From the NCBI GenBank assembly GCA_002007465.1, contig LNAC01000778.1:617673-681672 (forward strand): a stretch of 64,000 bases of DNA, in the 5' to 3' direction. Origin of the DNA: Ailurus styani. Lineage: Eukaryota; Chordata; Mammalia; Carnivora; Ailuridae. Shown here one piece after another: positions 1-12,713 of the stretch (positions are counted from its first letter, which is position 1; the number at the start of each line of letters is the position of its first letter). The notes beneath the pieces were generated by a model, which saw only the letters and a list, made by a program, of their open reading frames with translations, was not told where the DNA came from and ran no database searches. A program made the translations under genes and the position numbers.

Positions 1-422
1 AAAAATAGGGAAAATGTTCTTAGCTTAAAAATCTACAGACTAAGGCTCATAAACTCTGAACAGAATCATTAAAATGTCCTTAAAACTGCCTTCCAAAATA
101 TTCAGTGAATATTTAGTTACTGAACATTTCACTTAATATTTTACAATTTTCTGCATCGAAACATTAAGTTAGTATAATCTTCCATTACTGCCTACATTTC
201 AGCTACAAAAAGAGCAATATAAACCTTTCTTCAGGCAGGTTCCTGAATCATCCCCAACATATAACTACCAACCCTAAAAAATGGCTATAAATTTCTACCT
301 GTTATTTCCACTATAAAACAGCCTACCATCACAAAAGCATTTTAGCTATACCATACATTTTACTCAACTGCCCTGATTCATTACAAACCCACGTTTTTGT
401 TGCCCTTTAATGACAGAGATAT

Positions 423-671
423 CTGGGTGGCTCAGTTGGTTAAGCATCTGACTCTTGATTTCAGCTCAGGTCATGACTTCAGGGTCAAGATCTCAGGATC
501 ATGAAATCAGGCTCCACATTAGGATCCACGATCAGGGAGTATGCTTAAGATTCTCTCTCCCTAAAGAAAAAAAGAAAAAATTCTCTTTCCCTCTCCCGTT
601 GTCTCCCCCTCCCCAGCATGCGCGCTCTCTCTCAAATAAAAAAATAAATAAATCTTAAGGAAAAAACCAAG
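423..671 (+). repeat. tRNA-Lys-derived carnivore SINE (older copy)
   Basis: tRNA-like head (CTGGGTGGCTCAGTTGG), CT-rich body and an AAATAAATAAATCTT tail. Flanked by the 8-base duplication AGAGATAT at 415-422 and 672-679. Divergent from the young subfamily. Confidence 0.9.
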
Positions 672-675
672 AGAG

Positions 676-2587
676 ATATTTAAAGTAAGACTTCATAACT
701 TACCAATTCATTTCTATGTTTTTGTTTCTAAAAATGATTTTTCCCCATCTGTATACCACTCCTCTTTAAGTGATTGTAAATCACGAACAATTCACACCCA
801 CAAATAAACCCTCAGGCGCAGGACACCAGTGGAGCACTGTCCTGAGATACATAAATGAGCATAATAGAGAGCTTCAACAAATGAGAATTTGTCCATCATT
901 TGCTATTTCCCTATAATTAAAGCTATGGAAACCAAAATACTCTTTAATCTGTTAAAAAAAATGTACGATTTTTCTTCAAAAAATGCCTCCAAAGAAAAAA
1001 CAGAGTCCTAACTATATTAGAACCCATATACATACGGTAGATGAATTTTTATTCTGGACTTGGGTGCCAAAGTATTTTAAAACTTCAGTTATAAAGTATG
1101 TGGGTTTAATCATTGGAACCATCCCCAATCCACTATCTTTCCACTACATGCTCTACACATATGTATTCAGTCCCTGAAACCATCACCTCTTTTATTATAA
1201 AATCAACTCATTTGTAAGTATGGCACAATTAAAACAACAAAGCATTCAACAGGTTTATAAAAAGAATCATCTCAACATGGTATGTTTCTGAATATTCTAC
1301 ATAATACCAACATTCATACCCTATGTGTAGCCTGTGGGAATGAGAGAACAGAGGAGCACCATGTGAGCGCCCACTTCCTCTCACGTGGAACAGTGGTCCC
1401 CCTATAGCTACTAATGCTCCTTTCATTAGTTAAGGACGTAAGGAAATTTAACAAAAATTTCCTGCAAGATCCAGGAAATGTGAGTGCATGTAATCTAAGG
1501 ACCCAATATATGGGTATTTTCCAAATAATATATTCCAAGTGAATTTTCTTTAAGAGAAAGAATAAAAACTTACAAATGACCAAGAGTAAGACAAAGAGAT
1601 ACCATAAAAAGGGCCTGAAGAATAATTCTGAGGAGAATATATTCTGAGAACCATTAATATTTTAAAGCCCATGTATGTGTTTACTCTTAATCACCATAAT
1701 TCTTTAATGATGGTCTCCAGAACTACTGAGTAGTGGATGGTAAGTAGATTGATTCATTTGTTCTAGAAGACAGCACTATAACAGAAATTACATTTGTGCT
1801 TTGTTGGAACAATCTAATGAAGATTTCTGGGCATTATATTTGATGACTATTATGAATTTTCAGAAATTAATAGCCAAGGAGATATCAAAAAAGAATTCTC
1901 ATGCTTTGATTAAAAGCACTCTTCCCAAGAGTCAGCACAAATGCCCAACTCTTGTATTTTATTTTGGTCTGAGACCTTGGATCACATTAAAATAATATGA
2001 ATATAAATGCTCATTGATAGTGAATGATATGCTCACATACACATCAAAACACAATTTTGCCTTTCAGATGCAGAGGAGCTGGGGCTACTTAAAGCTTCTG
2101 AATAATTTTATCTGCTTACTGTTTTTGAGATTAATGCTGCCTAACATGTACCTATGAAAAAATTATAGGAAGAGAAACACTAAGGGATTCTTCTCATTAA
2201 TCAATTTTCAAAATCAGAACCATTTGACCAGATGGTTCCAGGATGTAAAGTTGGGACTAAATATAGCCAGAATTATGGAAAAAGAGTTTAGTTAACCCCC
2301 AGCTTCCAGGTTTAGTTATAAAACTACCAAATGTGAGCATTAGGGGAACATCCTTCAATCAAGTCTCTCCATGTCATTATCAGAAGTCTAATAAGAATTT
2401 CAATGTTATTTTAGAAAAATATGACCAAATTGTAACAAAACAATATATATCAATACCCAAATACTTAAAATATGTAATCTATATTTACAAATAAATGCAA
2501 CTGAGCCTAGCTTATTCATTATTTACAATCAAAAACAAATCCTTATAAATAGCCTAACAGGACTTTCTTCTTGAAGAAAAGAAAAAT
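676..2587. other. Intronic DNA with no recognised feature
   Basis: AT-rich sequence with many short chance ORFs and no repeat family I can name. Nothing supports a gene. Confidence 0.6.
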
Positions 2588-2596
2588 TCCATTTCT

Positions 2597-2797
2597 GTTT
2601 TTTTTCTTTCTTTTTTTTTTTAAGATTTTATTTATTTGACAGAGAGAGAGAGATTACAAGTAGGCAGAGAGAGGAGAGAGGAGGAAGCAGGCTCCCTGCT
2701 GAGCAGAGAGCCCAACGTGGGCCTCGATCCCAGGACCCTGAGATCATGACCTGAGCCCAAGGCAGAGGCTTTAACCCATTGAGCCACCCAGGCACCC
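2597..2797 (-). repeat. Carnivore tRNA-derived SINE
   Basis: Reverse-orientation copy starting with a T-tract and AAGATTTTATTTATT tail complement, and ending GAGCCACCCAGGCACC. Target duplication TCCATTTCT at 2588-2596 and 2798-2806. Confidence 0.95.
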
Positions 2798-3149
2798 TCC
2801 ATTTCTATTTTTTTTTTAAGGGAAACCTAAAAACAATGCCAAGATTTGTGAGGTGATAAATGACAATGAATTTAAATGAATTTTTAATTAAAAAGAAAAA
2901 CAATATAAAGGCAGTAAGATGGGAAATATACAAACAAGGTAAAATACCAAACATTTAACACTAAAATTAGCTAAATTACTCATTTTTTAAATAAAACCCA
3001 GTTTTAGAGAGGGTGCCTATTTTAGAATGAGCTCTATCATATACCGCTGGTGAAACTCTAAACTAGGGAAACTCTAAAGATGGAAGTCCAGTCTGAAAAT
3101 GTTCAAAGTCTTGAAAATGCTCATGCCCAACATAGGGGAAAGGAAGGAA

Positions 3150-3375
3150 AAATAAAATAAGGTAAAAACAGAGAAGGAGACAAACCATAAGAGATTCTTA
3201 ATCATAGGAAACAAACTGAGGGTTGCTGGAGGGGAGGCGGTTGGTAGTTAGGGCACCTGGGTGATGGCCATTAAGGAGGGCACGTAATGTGATGAGCATG
3301 CGGTGTTGTAAAAGACTGCTGAATCACTGAACTCTGCCCTCAAAACCATACTTCAATACTGAAAAAAAAAAAAAA
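3150..3375 (+). mobile_element. L1 3' end, carnivore type, 5'-truncated
   Basis: Contains the hallmark carnivore L1 3' UTR phrases CATAAGAGATTCTTAATC, AAACTGAGGGTTGCTGGAG and the TGTAAAAGACTGCTGAATCAC segment, followed by an A-rich tail at 3361-3376. No ORF2 sequence is attached. Confidence 0.85.
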
Positions 3376-3376
3376 A

Positions 3377-4440
3377 GGAAAGTGCTCATGTCCAGTTCAG
3401 CAAGTGCCCCACAAGTAATCTGAAGAGATGATGGTCCAAAATAGAAGAAATCTGAATTTCAACAAAAAACAATAAATTAGTGATAGATATCTATATATAC
3501 CATTGATGTACTACCCAGCCATTTAAAAATTACATTAAAAAAAATTAAAAATAAAAAAATTACATTTTACAAGAATAATGACATAGGAAATGGTCACTAA
3601 GTCTTATCAATTTGTTTTTGGTTTTGTTTTTTAAAGCAAGTTTCAAGACAGGTGCATGGTTTGAGCCCATATAAAGTGTGCATCAATCTGGCAGGGCAGA
3701 CATCGAAATTTATTGTTTTTTGGTGGTATGGCTGTGATGACTCTTATTTCCCTATTTGTGCTTTCCTAGATTCTCTTCATTTTCAACACAGAAAGCATCG
3801 TATTTATAATCAGAAAGAATTTTTTTTAAAGAGATGATCATAAAACTCCCATTCACATCTTAAACATAAAAAAGGCTTAAAAACCTAGGAAAAGTTATCC
3901 TGCTAATAATCGGTCTGTCTTTTAAATGGATCTGATCCCCTGTCAAAACCACTTTTATAATTTAATACCTCTTAAAAACATAAGCTTCTACGACTGGCAG
4001 AATCAACCTACTAAAACTTACTTGAAAGTAGTTATGTAGAATAATCTCATCAACAAGACTGTTCTGTCACTGAAAGCTTTCTTCCTAATCTTTTCACATA
4101 AAACAAGAACACTGGCTTAATGTCTATCTCAGTCTTACAATAATATGACTTCCTTGAAACCCTGAATACTTAAAAAAACACTCTCAGAGGTGCATTATGG
4201 GTGAGTGAAGAGAAGGCAAATCCTCACCTCAAAAGCAATGATCAAACAAGACAAAATTTCCACAAAAAAACCAAAATCATTTCAGGACTCTGGAGATCGA
4301 TTAAAGGCATACAACAAATGGAGAGGCATTTATTCATACAAAACTAGTGAACCCCAAGTTACAACAGTGGAAGCACACCGGAAAAACACACATGTGTTCA
4401 TTTACTTGCCCTACCTACCACACTCAAAACACACCTGACA
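3377..4440. other. Intronic DNA with no recognised feature
   Basis: AT-rich, with a low-complexity A-rich stretch near 3530-3565. Nothing else identified. Confidence 0.55.
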
Positions 4441-5260
4441 CCAAAAATGTGGGTTTATTTCCAAAATGACTAATTCTCCAACACCACCTGGGTGTCCCAC
4501 AATTCAATTCAGTTCTGACACTATCTACGTGGAGATAACATCAGATGGCACAAGGCAAAGGTTTGGCCCCCCACGGCTGAACCCCCCCACTGCAGATGCC
4601 CAGTGCAAGCAGGGTATACAAAGGTTACCCGCAACTTGTCTGACTTGCCTACAGACTGCAGGTTGCCATGACCCCCTCCTTAAGGTCCATCACAGAACTC
4701 AGGAAAAGTCTACCAGTTTATTACATGATAAAGGATATAATAAAGGATACAGTTTAACAGCCAGGTGAAGAGATGCATAGAGCAAGGTCTGGAAGGGTCC
4801 TGAGCACAGGGGCTTTTGTCCTCATTGAGTCAGAGTGTGCCGCCCTTCTAGCATCTAGATGTGTTCCCCAAACCCTGCACTTTGGGGATTTTTATGGAGC
4901 CTTCATCAAATAGGCATGATTGATCATAACCCAATCTCTAGCCCCTCTCCTCTTCCCAGAGGATGGAAATAGAACCAAAAGTTCTAAGTTTCAAATTATG
5001 GTTTGGTCACTCTGGTGACCAGCCCCCATCTTGAAACCATCCAGAAGCCCAACAAGAGTCACTTCACTAGAACAAAAGAAACTCCTATCACCCAGGAAAT
5101 TCCAAAGACTTTAGGAGTTCTGTGTGAGGAGCCCAAATCAAAAACCAAATATTAGCACAGAAGATGCTCCCATTGCTCTTATCGCTTAGGAAATTACAAG
5201 GGGCCTTTAGGAGCTCTGTGCCAGGAACTGGGGACAGAGAGCTATATATAATTTCCATTC
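4440..5260 (-). mobile_element. Old LTR-like retroelement sequence, probably ERVL-type, antisense
   Basis: Medium-GC block with phrases typical of old ERVL LTRs in antisense: a 'cagaactcaggaaaag ... gtttattaca' segment, 'gcttttgtcctc', and a near-duplicated GGAAATT-CAA-TTTAGGAG-TCTGTG unit at about 5095-5130 and 5190-5223. It has no internal retroviral coding region. Boundaries and subfamily are uncertain. Confidence 0.45.
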
Positions 5261-5869
5261 TTCCATAGGGAGCCCACAGCATTCTTGCCTGGAGCTGCTA
5301 TCCCAGATCCCCATCCCCAGCTCAGTTACCAGAGCAGCTCTACCAGCTCTGCTGCTGTAGGAGGCTAACCTGATCCAGGGTAGCGCACCAAAAACCAATG
5401 TCCAGCAGCAAGACTGGTAAAGGTGGTCTTGGTGGTAGACAAATGAGAAGACTAGTAGCTTGCCTAACCTTGGTTGTGGTTCTGGCTGTGGCAAGCAACA
5501 GCTCAACAGGCTAACTAGAAAGTAAACCAAAAAATGAGACACCAAAGAGAAGCTTCATAAGCTCTTCAAATGTCTGTGGCAGACTGGAAGGCTGTGTGGG
5601 CATGCAGGAGAAACTAGACAGGACCCAGGCCATCCACATATCCCTGGCTGTTTTAAATATGTAGCACATGTACAGAAGACCAAGATGGTAGTTAGAAGTC
5701 GGGTACCCTTTAAAACTACCTGAAATGTGAACATGCTTCCCAACTCAAACACAGATCCATCAGGTCAAGGCATTTGAGTATAACCTCTAACCGATCACTG
5801 ACAGGCCACTAAACCATGCACACACAGGGGCTAAACCTGGGAAGCCAGAGTTAATTTGTTTTTAATTTA

Positions 5870-6440
5870 AAAAAAAAAAGCACAGACATTAACAGCCACA
5901 TACTCGGTGGAGACAGAGTCCGTATTTTGACCATAGGAAAGTTAACTGAGCAAAAAACAGCAACAACCCTGAGACAGAAGAAATCAGAATTCAGAGTTGC
6001 TACAAAATAGGATCTAAGATGTCAGTTCTCTGCAAACTTCTAAGAATGGGAAAGAACAGCAAAGAAATGACAAAGTGTGATCTATACTGAGGAAAAAAGC
6101 AGTCAATAGATATTGTCTCAAGGGGGCCCAGCTGTTGGACTTAGCAGACAAAGACTTCAAAGCAGCTATTGTTCAAAGAACTAAAAGAAACCAGGCTTAA
6201 AGAATTAAAGTATGATGACAATGGCTCAAGAAAGACCTTTACCTCAATAAAGAGGCAGAAATTATGGAAAAGAACCAAATGAAATTCTGGAGTTGAAAAG
6301 CTTACTAACTGAGACAGAAAATTCACTAGATTGGCTCACCAGGCTGGATTTGACAAGAGAAAGGTTCAAGGAACTTGAAGATATAGTAACAACAAACTAC
6401 TAAATCTGTGGAACAGACTAAAAAATTAATAAATAAAAAT
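5870..6440 (+). mobile_element. L1 fragment, 5'/ORF1-proximal, sense
   Basis: Resembles the old mammalian L1M region upstream of and within ORF1: 'gcagacaaagacttcaaagc', 'attgttcaaagaactaaa' and 'aaattctggagttgaaaag' occur in order. Heavily mutated and non-coding. Confidence 0.75.
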
Positions 6441-6639
6441 GAAGAGAGCCAATAAAAATGAACTCCAGTTCCTCCCAGTTCATGCACCTTGGTTAGGCAG
6501 TCTGATGATCACATGTGGCTATCCCCAGGAAGACACCCTCTTCTCAGTTTGTTCCTGGGTAATGATCAAGGTGAGAGAGGTGAGGAGGATATGGACCCAT
6601 TCTGAAACTTCAGGATCCCAACCTGACCATTCCTGGGCA

Positions 6640-6880
6640 TGATGTACCTCTGGCCCAAAATGCATAAGGCCTCCCACAACATACAGAATAAAGCCCAAAT
6701 TTTTAGCAAAACCCATAAATTGCTAACCTGATTAGAATATTCAGTATTACTTATTTCACATGGTTTGCTCACCTAGAAATTCATTTCTTCCATTCCCACT
6801 ACCAAAGACCTATTCTTCCCTCAAAATTCTACACAAATGCCACCTTCTCCCTGTCACTTTCCCTAAGCACACAAGTTAGG
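6640..6880 (+). repeat. L2 relic
   Basis: Carries the diffuse L2 3'-half phrases: tri-partite CTTCC..., 'ctacacaaatgccaccttctcc' and 'tcactttccct'. Very old and of modest certainty. Confidence 0.45.
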
Positions 6881-6889
6881 ACTAATGCA

Positions 6890-8450
6890 CCCTTCTATGT
6901 AGGAAAATAAGTTAGGATTAATGCACCCTTCTTACTTGTGTCCTTATTTCGGTGGAATCACACATTATGTGGGGGCTAAGCTCTAAATATAAGACGGAAA
7001 CACCTCCGACGGTCAATGTCATTGTTGAAAATCCCAGGGGAAACCACTGCTGAAGATGGTCATATGGTCCCACAGTGAGTCCCCAACAGTGGGTTTTCCC
7101 TCCAGCATGAAACAGCTTTTTCTTCTGCTGAGCACTAGAAGTTATTGCTGGCTTACATTTAGAAGCTACTTATATGAAAAATTGATACCTTTACACCCTA
7201 GAAATGCTCATAATCCAAGAGGTATGCAGGAACCGAGCAAGCCATTCATCTCCCCCTCACCCGCTGAGAGCACAAACTCAGAGTGGAACGTCTAGCTGTT
7301 CCTTCAGGCTCATGCTCTCCACACAATGTGTATAGTGACATCAGAGTGGAATTCACCGTGACCCAACTCTGCTGTGCTGTCTCCAAGTGGCTCATAGTAA
7401 TAAAGGGCAGATGCAAAAAAATGTTCACCATTAGCCCAGAACGCTGACCTATAGCCTGCATAGTTTCGATAAGAATCAAATACATACCGGTTGCTACATT
7501 CTCAAAGGGTCTCATGACTGCCTGTACATCTCACTGAGAGTAGTGATCTGAAGGATAAGCACCAGAAAAATCTTGTCAAAGTAGTTTTACGAGTAGAAAC
7601 TGAAAGAAACATTTATGATCTAATACTCCCCGTATGTCCCCTCCCCCCGAGCACCAAGCATATAAGCACCAGGTTCATACAGCAAAAGGGCAGCTCCTCT
7701 GACCCACAGGAACCTGTCTCCGTGGTATAAAAAAAAGCACCTGTTTAAATAGAAAAGGTCTCAAGAATTCTTTCTTGACTATTTGCCTCCCAACCCCACA
7801 TCAATGCGCCCAAGTTCATGAGTACGTGGTCAGCTCCTCCAGAGAGCCTGGACACAAAGCTAAGTCTTAGCTCCAGCAATCTCACAGTGTGCACAGAACA
7901 CTGTCTTGCGAACAGTGAACGATAAATGCTTCTTTACAGAACAACCAACCAGCTATGAAGCCAATCTCTTCTAGAGTTGCCAGGGTGTAAACATTTCAAA
8001 AACAAACATTTATGCACACAAAAAAGCTGTCCCCTCACCAATTACAAACCCTTGCAAGTCTTGAGGAAAAAACCCAATCTGATTTTAAAATGCAATAATT
8101 TTGCATAATAGGAAGGAACCAGGTGGTTGGCTGTTCTACTGTTCTGAAGAAAAGAGTCTGTAAGAAGAAAATTACAGTGACCTTTAGCCTCCCACTTTTT
8201 CTCTTTGAAAACTTGGTGGTATAAATGTGAAGTATGATTTCTTCTTTGTGGCTTTTTTCCTTTAGTAGCTAGATGAACTGATATGCAAGATAATAGTTCC
8301 CTTCTTTTAAAAAGAAGTGACATTTGTCGGATTGTTATTTACTGCCATTCTATGTGTAAAGTATTATGCTCTCAATAAACGGTAATGTTTCTCAACAGAA
8401 TAAAAGACACATCCAAATGGGTCACCTGCAGCCCTTTAAGCAGATGGTGA
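6890..8450. other. Intronic DNA, largely unassigned
   Basis: Mixed-composition sequence. The part at about 7610-7960 has a TATAAGCACC and GGTATAAAAAAAAGCACC context that could be a decayed LTR, but it cannot be classified by eye. No gene. Confidence 0.4.
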
Positions 8451-8499
8451 AACAAGTGACTTGAACTTCCTTCAGAGAGCGCTCAGGGGCGTGGACTGT

Positions 8500-9110
8500 C
8501 TCTGACTTGCAGAAGTAGGAAGTCTGCGGCAGATGTGCCCTGAGGCAGGAGAGGAAGCTGGGTGCACCAGCGGAGAAGCTGCCCTGGACAGGCAATGATC
8601 AGAGCGCTTCCTCAGGGCAGCCACTCCAACCGAATAATCAGCTCGCAGACATGATGCTAATAATTCAAAATGGGTCAGCTGAAATCAGTCCCAGGTGAGG
8701 TCGGGGCTTCTGAGCCCTCTGTCCTAGTGGATCCCAGAGTGGCAAATGAGACAGCCTCCAGATCAATCCAAGAGGGGTGGGCTGATTAAAGAGGAGCCTT
8801 TCCCGGGGTTTTGGGGGATGTGAATCACAGAGAATCCCCAGTCATCGGTCTCCTTCTGGTGGCTCTCATGGTGAAGTGTGGAGCTGTGGTGTGCTATGCC
8901 CCCTACATGGAGAGAGCAGCCTTCGGCAAGTGAGACGGAGAGATTCTCAACAGTGTTGGAAACCCAGGTTCCAGTGTCTCCCAAGGCCCAGCTACAGGAC
9001 TGCCCTCCCCGCAGCTGGATGATGTGCGGAGCACCCCACCCCACCATTACTTCAATAAACTTCCCGTGGTCGCTTGATTGATTTCAATGTGCGTTCCAGT
9101 CACAACGAAG
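8500..9110 (+). mobile_element. Possible decayed LTR with poly(A) signal
   Basis: GC-richer block ending in a CAATAAAC signal at 9053 followed by a T/G-rich segment, resembling the R-U5 end of an old LTR. Only composition and signal order support this. No terminal repeats or flanking duplication found. Confidence 0.25.
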
Positions 9111-9819
9111 GAAACGTCAGAAACGAAGGGGAACCCTGGTTTAAAAAGATAGGGACAAGGAAAACAAGATAACAAAGGTCCAACCAACTGCCAGAAGGAA
9201 CTGAGAATAACACCCCAGAGCCGTCGTTGATGAGAAAGTGGTATTTGCAAGATAACAAGTTCAAACTCAACGAAATTCTAACAACGAAAGTAGGTGACAC
9301 CTAAGTCAGGGCCCATGGGTGGCTCTGACAGGAGTAACCATCCTTGCTGATCTGGGATATTAACCAGAGATTATAAATGATGAAGGTATTCTGCAAAACT
9401 GAAATTATTCTCTTCCACCAGATTTTGCTGTCCTGGCAGAACAAAGCTGCCCTGAGTCTTTGACCTAGTTTTATGTTCCATGGATTTCAGAGCCACCGGT
9501 TGGTATTTTTTTTAAACTGTTTTAGCATATTTTATGAAAATGATAGATGCATCCAGCAAACAATTCATTTTTTAACTATTAAACTTTTGTTTTACCATAT
9601 ACAAAATGCCTCTAGCTTTAGCAAAACTAAGACGCAGAAAACCACTCTTCTTTACTAACTCTTCATTTATAAAGCTGTGCCTGGTGTTTATGATGATGGA
9701 AGCATTAAATAGGGTCCCTGCCCTCTACTAGCTGCTTAGGAAGATTAATTCATCTGTTAAGGCAGGAATATAAATTATCATCTGTGATTAGACAGAAGTA
9801 CTGATTTACAGCGTGGAGA

Positions 9820-9990
9820 AAGAGGACATGATTCAGACAGACCAAAGCACATCCCAGCTCTGCCGGTTTTTCCTGCCATTTATTAACTGCATGACCCTTG
9901 TACATTACTGAACATTATTAAATGGAATTTTTCTCATCTTTAAAATGTGGCTATTGAGACCTACCTCAGAGAATTGCTGTGATTAAATAA
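9820..9990 (+). repeat. MIR relic
   Basis: Tracks the MIR core and tail: 'ttcagacagacc', 'cccagctctgcc', 'ttaactgcatgaccctt', 'tcatctttaaaatgtgg' and 'acctacctcagag'. Confidence 0.75.
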
Positions 9991-10259
9991 ATAAATGCCA
10001 CCTGTATAGGAATTCCATGAGAAGTAAACCTTGAAAAATAGATTGATATATTTGGTTCTAAGCTATGAAAAAACATTAGGATGAAGTAGAATAAACATTT
10101 AAACTGGCCAATGAAGGAGAACAAGCTCCAGGCCTCTGCACACAGATCCCCACCAAAAGCTTCCCTCCAAGCCCCCACCCTGTTCTTCCTCGGTCTGTAA
10201 CCCTATTTTCTACTAGCCCTCTCACAAACCTTCCCAGCCAATGACGCTGTGGCTGCCTA

Positions 10260-10440
10260 CTGTCTTAACATTCTCTGGCTTGTAATGTATCATGTAATCC
10301 TCCAATCAACTGTTTGTGTAAGGCACCGTTAATTGTCCCCATTTTATAGACAAGAAAACTGAGGCCCAGAGAAGTTAAAAAACTGCTCTGAAGTCCCTCA
10401 GCCCACCTGGAGTCCAAAGTTTGAACCCAGCAAGTTTCCC
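10260..10440 (+). repeat. MIR relic
   Basis: Contains the MIR-like 'cccattttatagacaagaaa' then 'ctgaggcccagagaagttaa' module. Orientation is uncertain. Confidence 0.65.
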
Positions 10441-10844
10441 TCTGGCTGTGCCTTCTCAGCACACATTCTTTCAGTGGCTAACGCTCCACCAGTGGAATGC
10501 CAACCTAAAGAGGAATCTAGCAGGCAACTCGGTTCTTCTGCGTGTAGACACGTGACACCTGGGTACGTGGGAGGGAATGCATCTCCCAGGAGGTGACATG
10601 TGAGCCAAGACCTAGAAAGTACATCCAAACCATGAAAAACACCTATTGGGATCAGCAGGTGTTTCAACCAACAGTACCTAAACAGACCACTCCCAGCTCT
10701 GATCCCTAATTATTTCCCTAAATCAGGAAAGCACACTCAGCAACACTCTCTGAAATATACCTCAAATTCAGAGCCTGATTCTGTGTTACAAAATGTGTTT
10801 TGATTTGCACTAAAATAATAGTTGGTATGTGTTAATGACATTTC

Positions 10845-11796
10845 AAGAACAAGATTAATCATTAATATTATGACCAAGCAGAGTTCATCCTAGAACTGTA
10901 AGAACAGTTGAGTACTAGAAAATCTATTAACACAATACCATATCATTATGTTAAAAGACAAAAACCAAATGATCATATGAATGCATTTGACAAACGCATT
11001 TTGTCATGATCATATGAAGGTATTTGACAAATACCACTCTTAATTTTAAAAAGATCTCAGTAGTATTAGTAAGGCTACCAGCAAACCTATACTCTTACTG
11101 TACTTCAGGAAATGTGTTAAGCATTTCATACTGATTAGCTCATTAATCACTTAACAATACCCTATGAGTTAAGTACACTTACCACCAATTTTATAATGAA
11201 CTGGATGAAGTTCAAAGAGTCAAAATAACCCTCTCAAGGTTAAACAACCAGGAAAGACCAAATATGAACACAAAGCCGTCTGACCTCCGAGCTCAAACAC
11301 TTATCAAATCAGTAAGGATAAAAAAACTGAACAGGCACTTCACCAAAAAAAAAAAAAAAAAAAATACAAATGGTCCATAGTAATGAAAAAATGCTAAGTC
11401 TCACAAATTTTTTAAAATGCGAACTAAAAACATAATGGACCTATTCACCTGCTAAACATGTAAAAATTCTGTAGTACTGAGTGTTTCACACTATGTTCAG
11501 TGTAAGATGAGAGTATAAACGAGTATGGCATCGTAGGGGGCAATCTGACAGTACCCGCGCCATTTGTACCTGCTCATCCCGTTCACTAAGCAACCCCACT
11601 TATAGATTCACTGGCACAATTATGCAAAACTACTCGTACCTGAAATTTTCAGACACCCTTGTTACATAAATTTTACTACAGCCACATAATGGAACACCAT
11701 TCAGGCATTCCAGAAAGAAAGAGGCACCTCTAGATGCAAACACACGAAAAGCAGTGCAGGATATGCTGTCAGGTGAAAAAGACAATGTAGCAAGTT
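10845..11796 (+). mobile_element. L1 ORF2-3' end fragment (left part), sense
   Basis: Starts in ORF2-derived sequence ('tgaccaagcagagttcatcc') with an internal 26-base imperfect direct repeat (10969-10994 and 11006-11031). From about 11310 ('aaactgaacaggcacttcacc') it runs through 'atgctaagtctcacaaat' and 'acataatggaacaccattc' towards the 3' UTR. A MIR-like segment at about 11095-11290 lies between the two L1 parts. The element is interrupted by the SINE at 11814. Confidence 0.7.
11095..11290 (+). repeat. MIR relic between L1 pieces
   Basis: 'gtgttaagcatttcatactg', 'accctatgagttaagtac', 'aaccctctcaaggttaaac' follow the MIR order (third-domain then core signals). It has many substitutions. 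Confidence 0.6.
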
Positions 11797-11813
11797 GGAT
11801 ATCATTAAAATTC

Positions 11814-12014
11814 TTTTTTTTTTAAGATTTTATTTATTTATTTGTCAAAGAAAGAGGGAGAGAGCACAAGCTGGCAGAGTGGCAGGGAGAGGCAGAGAGA
11901 GAAGCAGGCTCCCCGCTGAGCAAGGAGCCTGATTAGGGACTTGATCCCAGGACACTGGGATCATGACCTGAGCTGAAGGCAGCCGCTTAACCGACCGAGC
12001 CACCCAAGCGTCCC
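11814..12014 (-). repeat. Carnivore tRNA-derived SINE inside L1 3' UTR
   Basis: Complete reverse-orientation copy. A 17-base target duplication (GGATATCATTAAAATTC at 11797-11813; one mismatch at 12015-12031) defines the insertion exactly. Confidence 0.97.
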
Positions 12015-12206
12015 GGATATCATTTAAATTCTAACTAAATATGCACGTGCCTAAAGATGTCCAGGAAAGTATTCACGAAAGTGCTAACTGTGGCCATCTC
12101 CAAGGCTGGAACTGCGAACGGCAGGACAAACAAGAACCTTTTTCATTTTATAGCCTTTTATACTACTTGACTTTTACCAGGAGCATGTACCCATTTTATC
12201 ATAAAA
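12015..12206 (+). mobile_element. L1 3' UTR, right part
   Basis: Continues the L1 after the SINE: 'gtccaggaaagtattcacg', 'ctgtggccatctccaaggc' and 'cctttttcattttatagcc' are the usual end-of-L1 order. Confidence 0.65.
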
Positions 12207-12210
12207 AAAT

Positions 12211-12405
12211 CTTTTTTAAAAAAAGAATGTATTTATTAATTTGTCAGAGAGATTGAGAGTATGCGTGCACAAGCATGGGGAGCAGGCGGCAGAGGGACAG
12301 GGAGAAGCAGGCTCCCCGCTGAGCAAGGAGCTTGACAGAGGACTCGATCCCAGGACCCTGGGATCATGACCTGAGCCGAAACTGACTGAGCCACCCTGGC
12401 ACCCC
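12211..12405 (-). repeat. Carnivore tRNA-derived SINE
   Basis: Reverse copy with GAGCAAGGAGCTTGA body and a head ending CTGAGCCACCCTGGCACCC. Slightly shortened near the head. Second of a cluster of SINEs. Confidence 0.9.
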
Positions 12406-12420
12406 TAAAAAAGTTTTTTT

Positions 12421-12450
12421 TTTTTAAGGTTTTATTTATTTATTTATTTG

Positions 12451-12489
<39 letters not shown>

Positions 12490-12643
12490 AGATCACAAGT
12501 AGGCAGAGAGGCAGGCAGAGAGAGAGGAGGAAGCAGGCTCCCTGCCGAGCAGAGAGCCCGATGCGGGCCTCGATCCCAGGACCCTGAGATCATGACCTGA
12601 GCCGAAAGCAGAGGCTTTAACCCACTGAGCCACCCAGGCGCCC
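12421..12643 (-). repeat. Carnivore tRNA-derived SINE with (GA)n expansion
   Basis: Reverse copy with about 16 GA units at 12455-12487 replacing the usual short CT tract. Flanking CTAAAA-GTTTTT duplications at about 12405-12420 and 12644-12655. Confidence 0.93.
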
Positions 12644-12659
12644 CTAAAAGTTTTTAAAT

Positions 12660-12713
12660 GATGGACGTGTGGGTAGCTCAGTCCGTTAAGCCTTGGACTC
12701 TTGATTTCGGCCT
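12660..12713 (+). repeat. SINE head fragment
   Basis: Only the tRNA-like head (GTGGGTAGCTCAGTCCG ... CTCTTGATTTCGG) is present. The rest of the element is missing. Confidence 0.75.

Noticed and set aside
423..470. SINE heads as tRNA-Lys genes
   Set aside because: The tRNA-like heads have lost the cloverleaf pairing and are followed by CT body and A-tail; they are retrotransposons.
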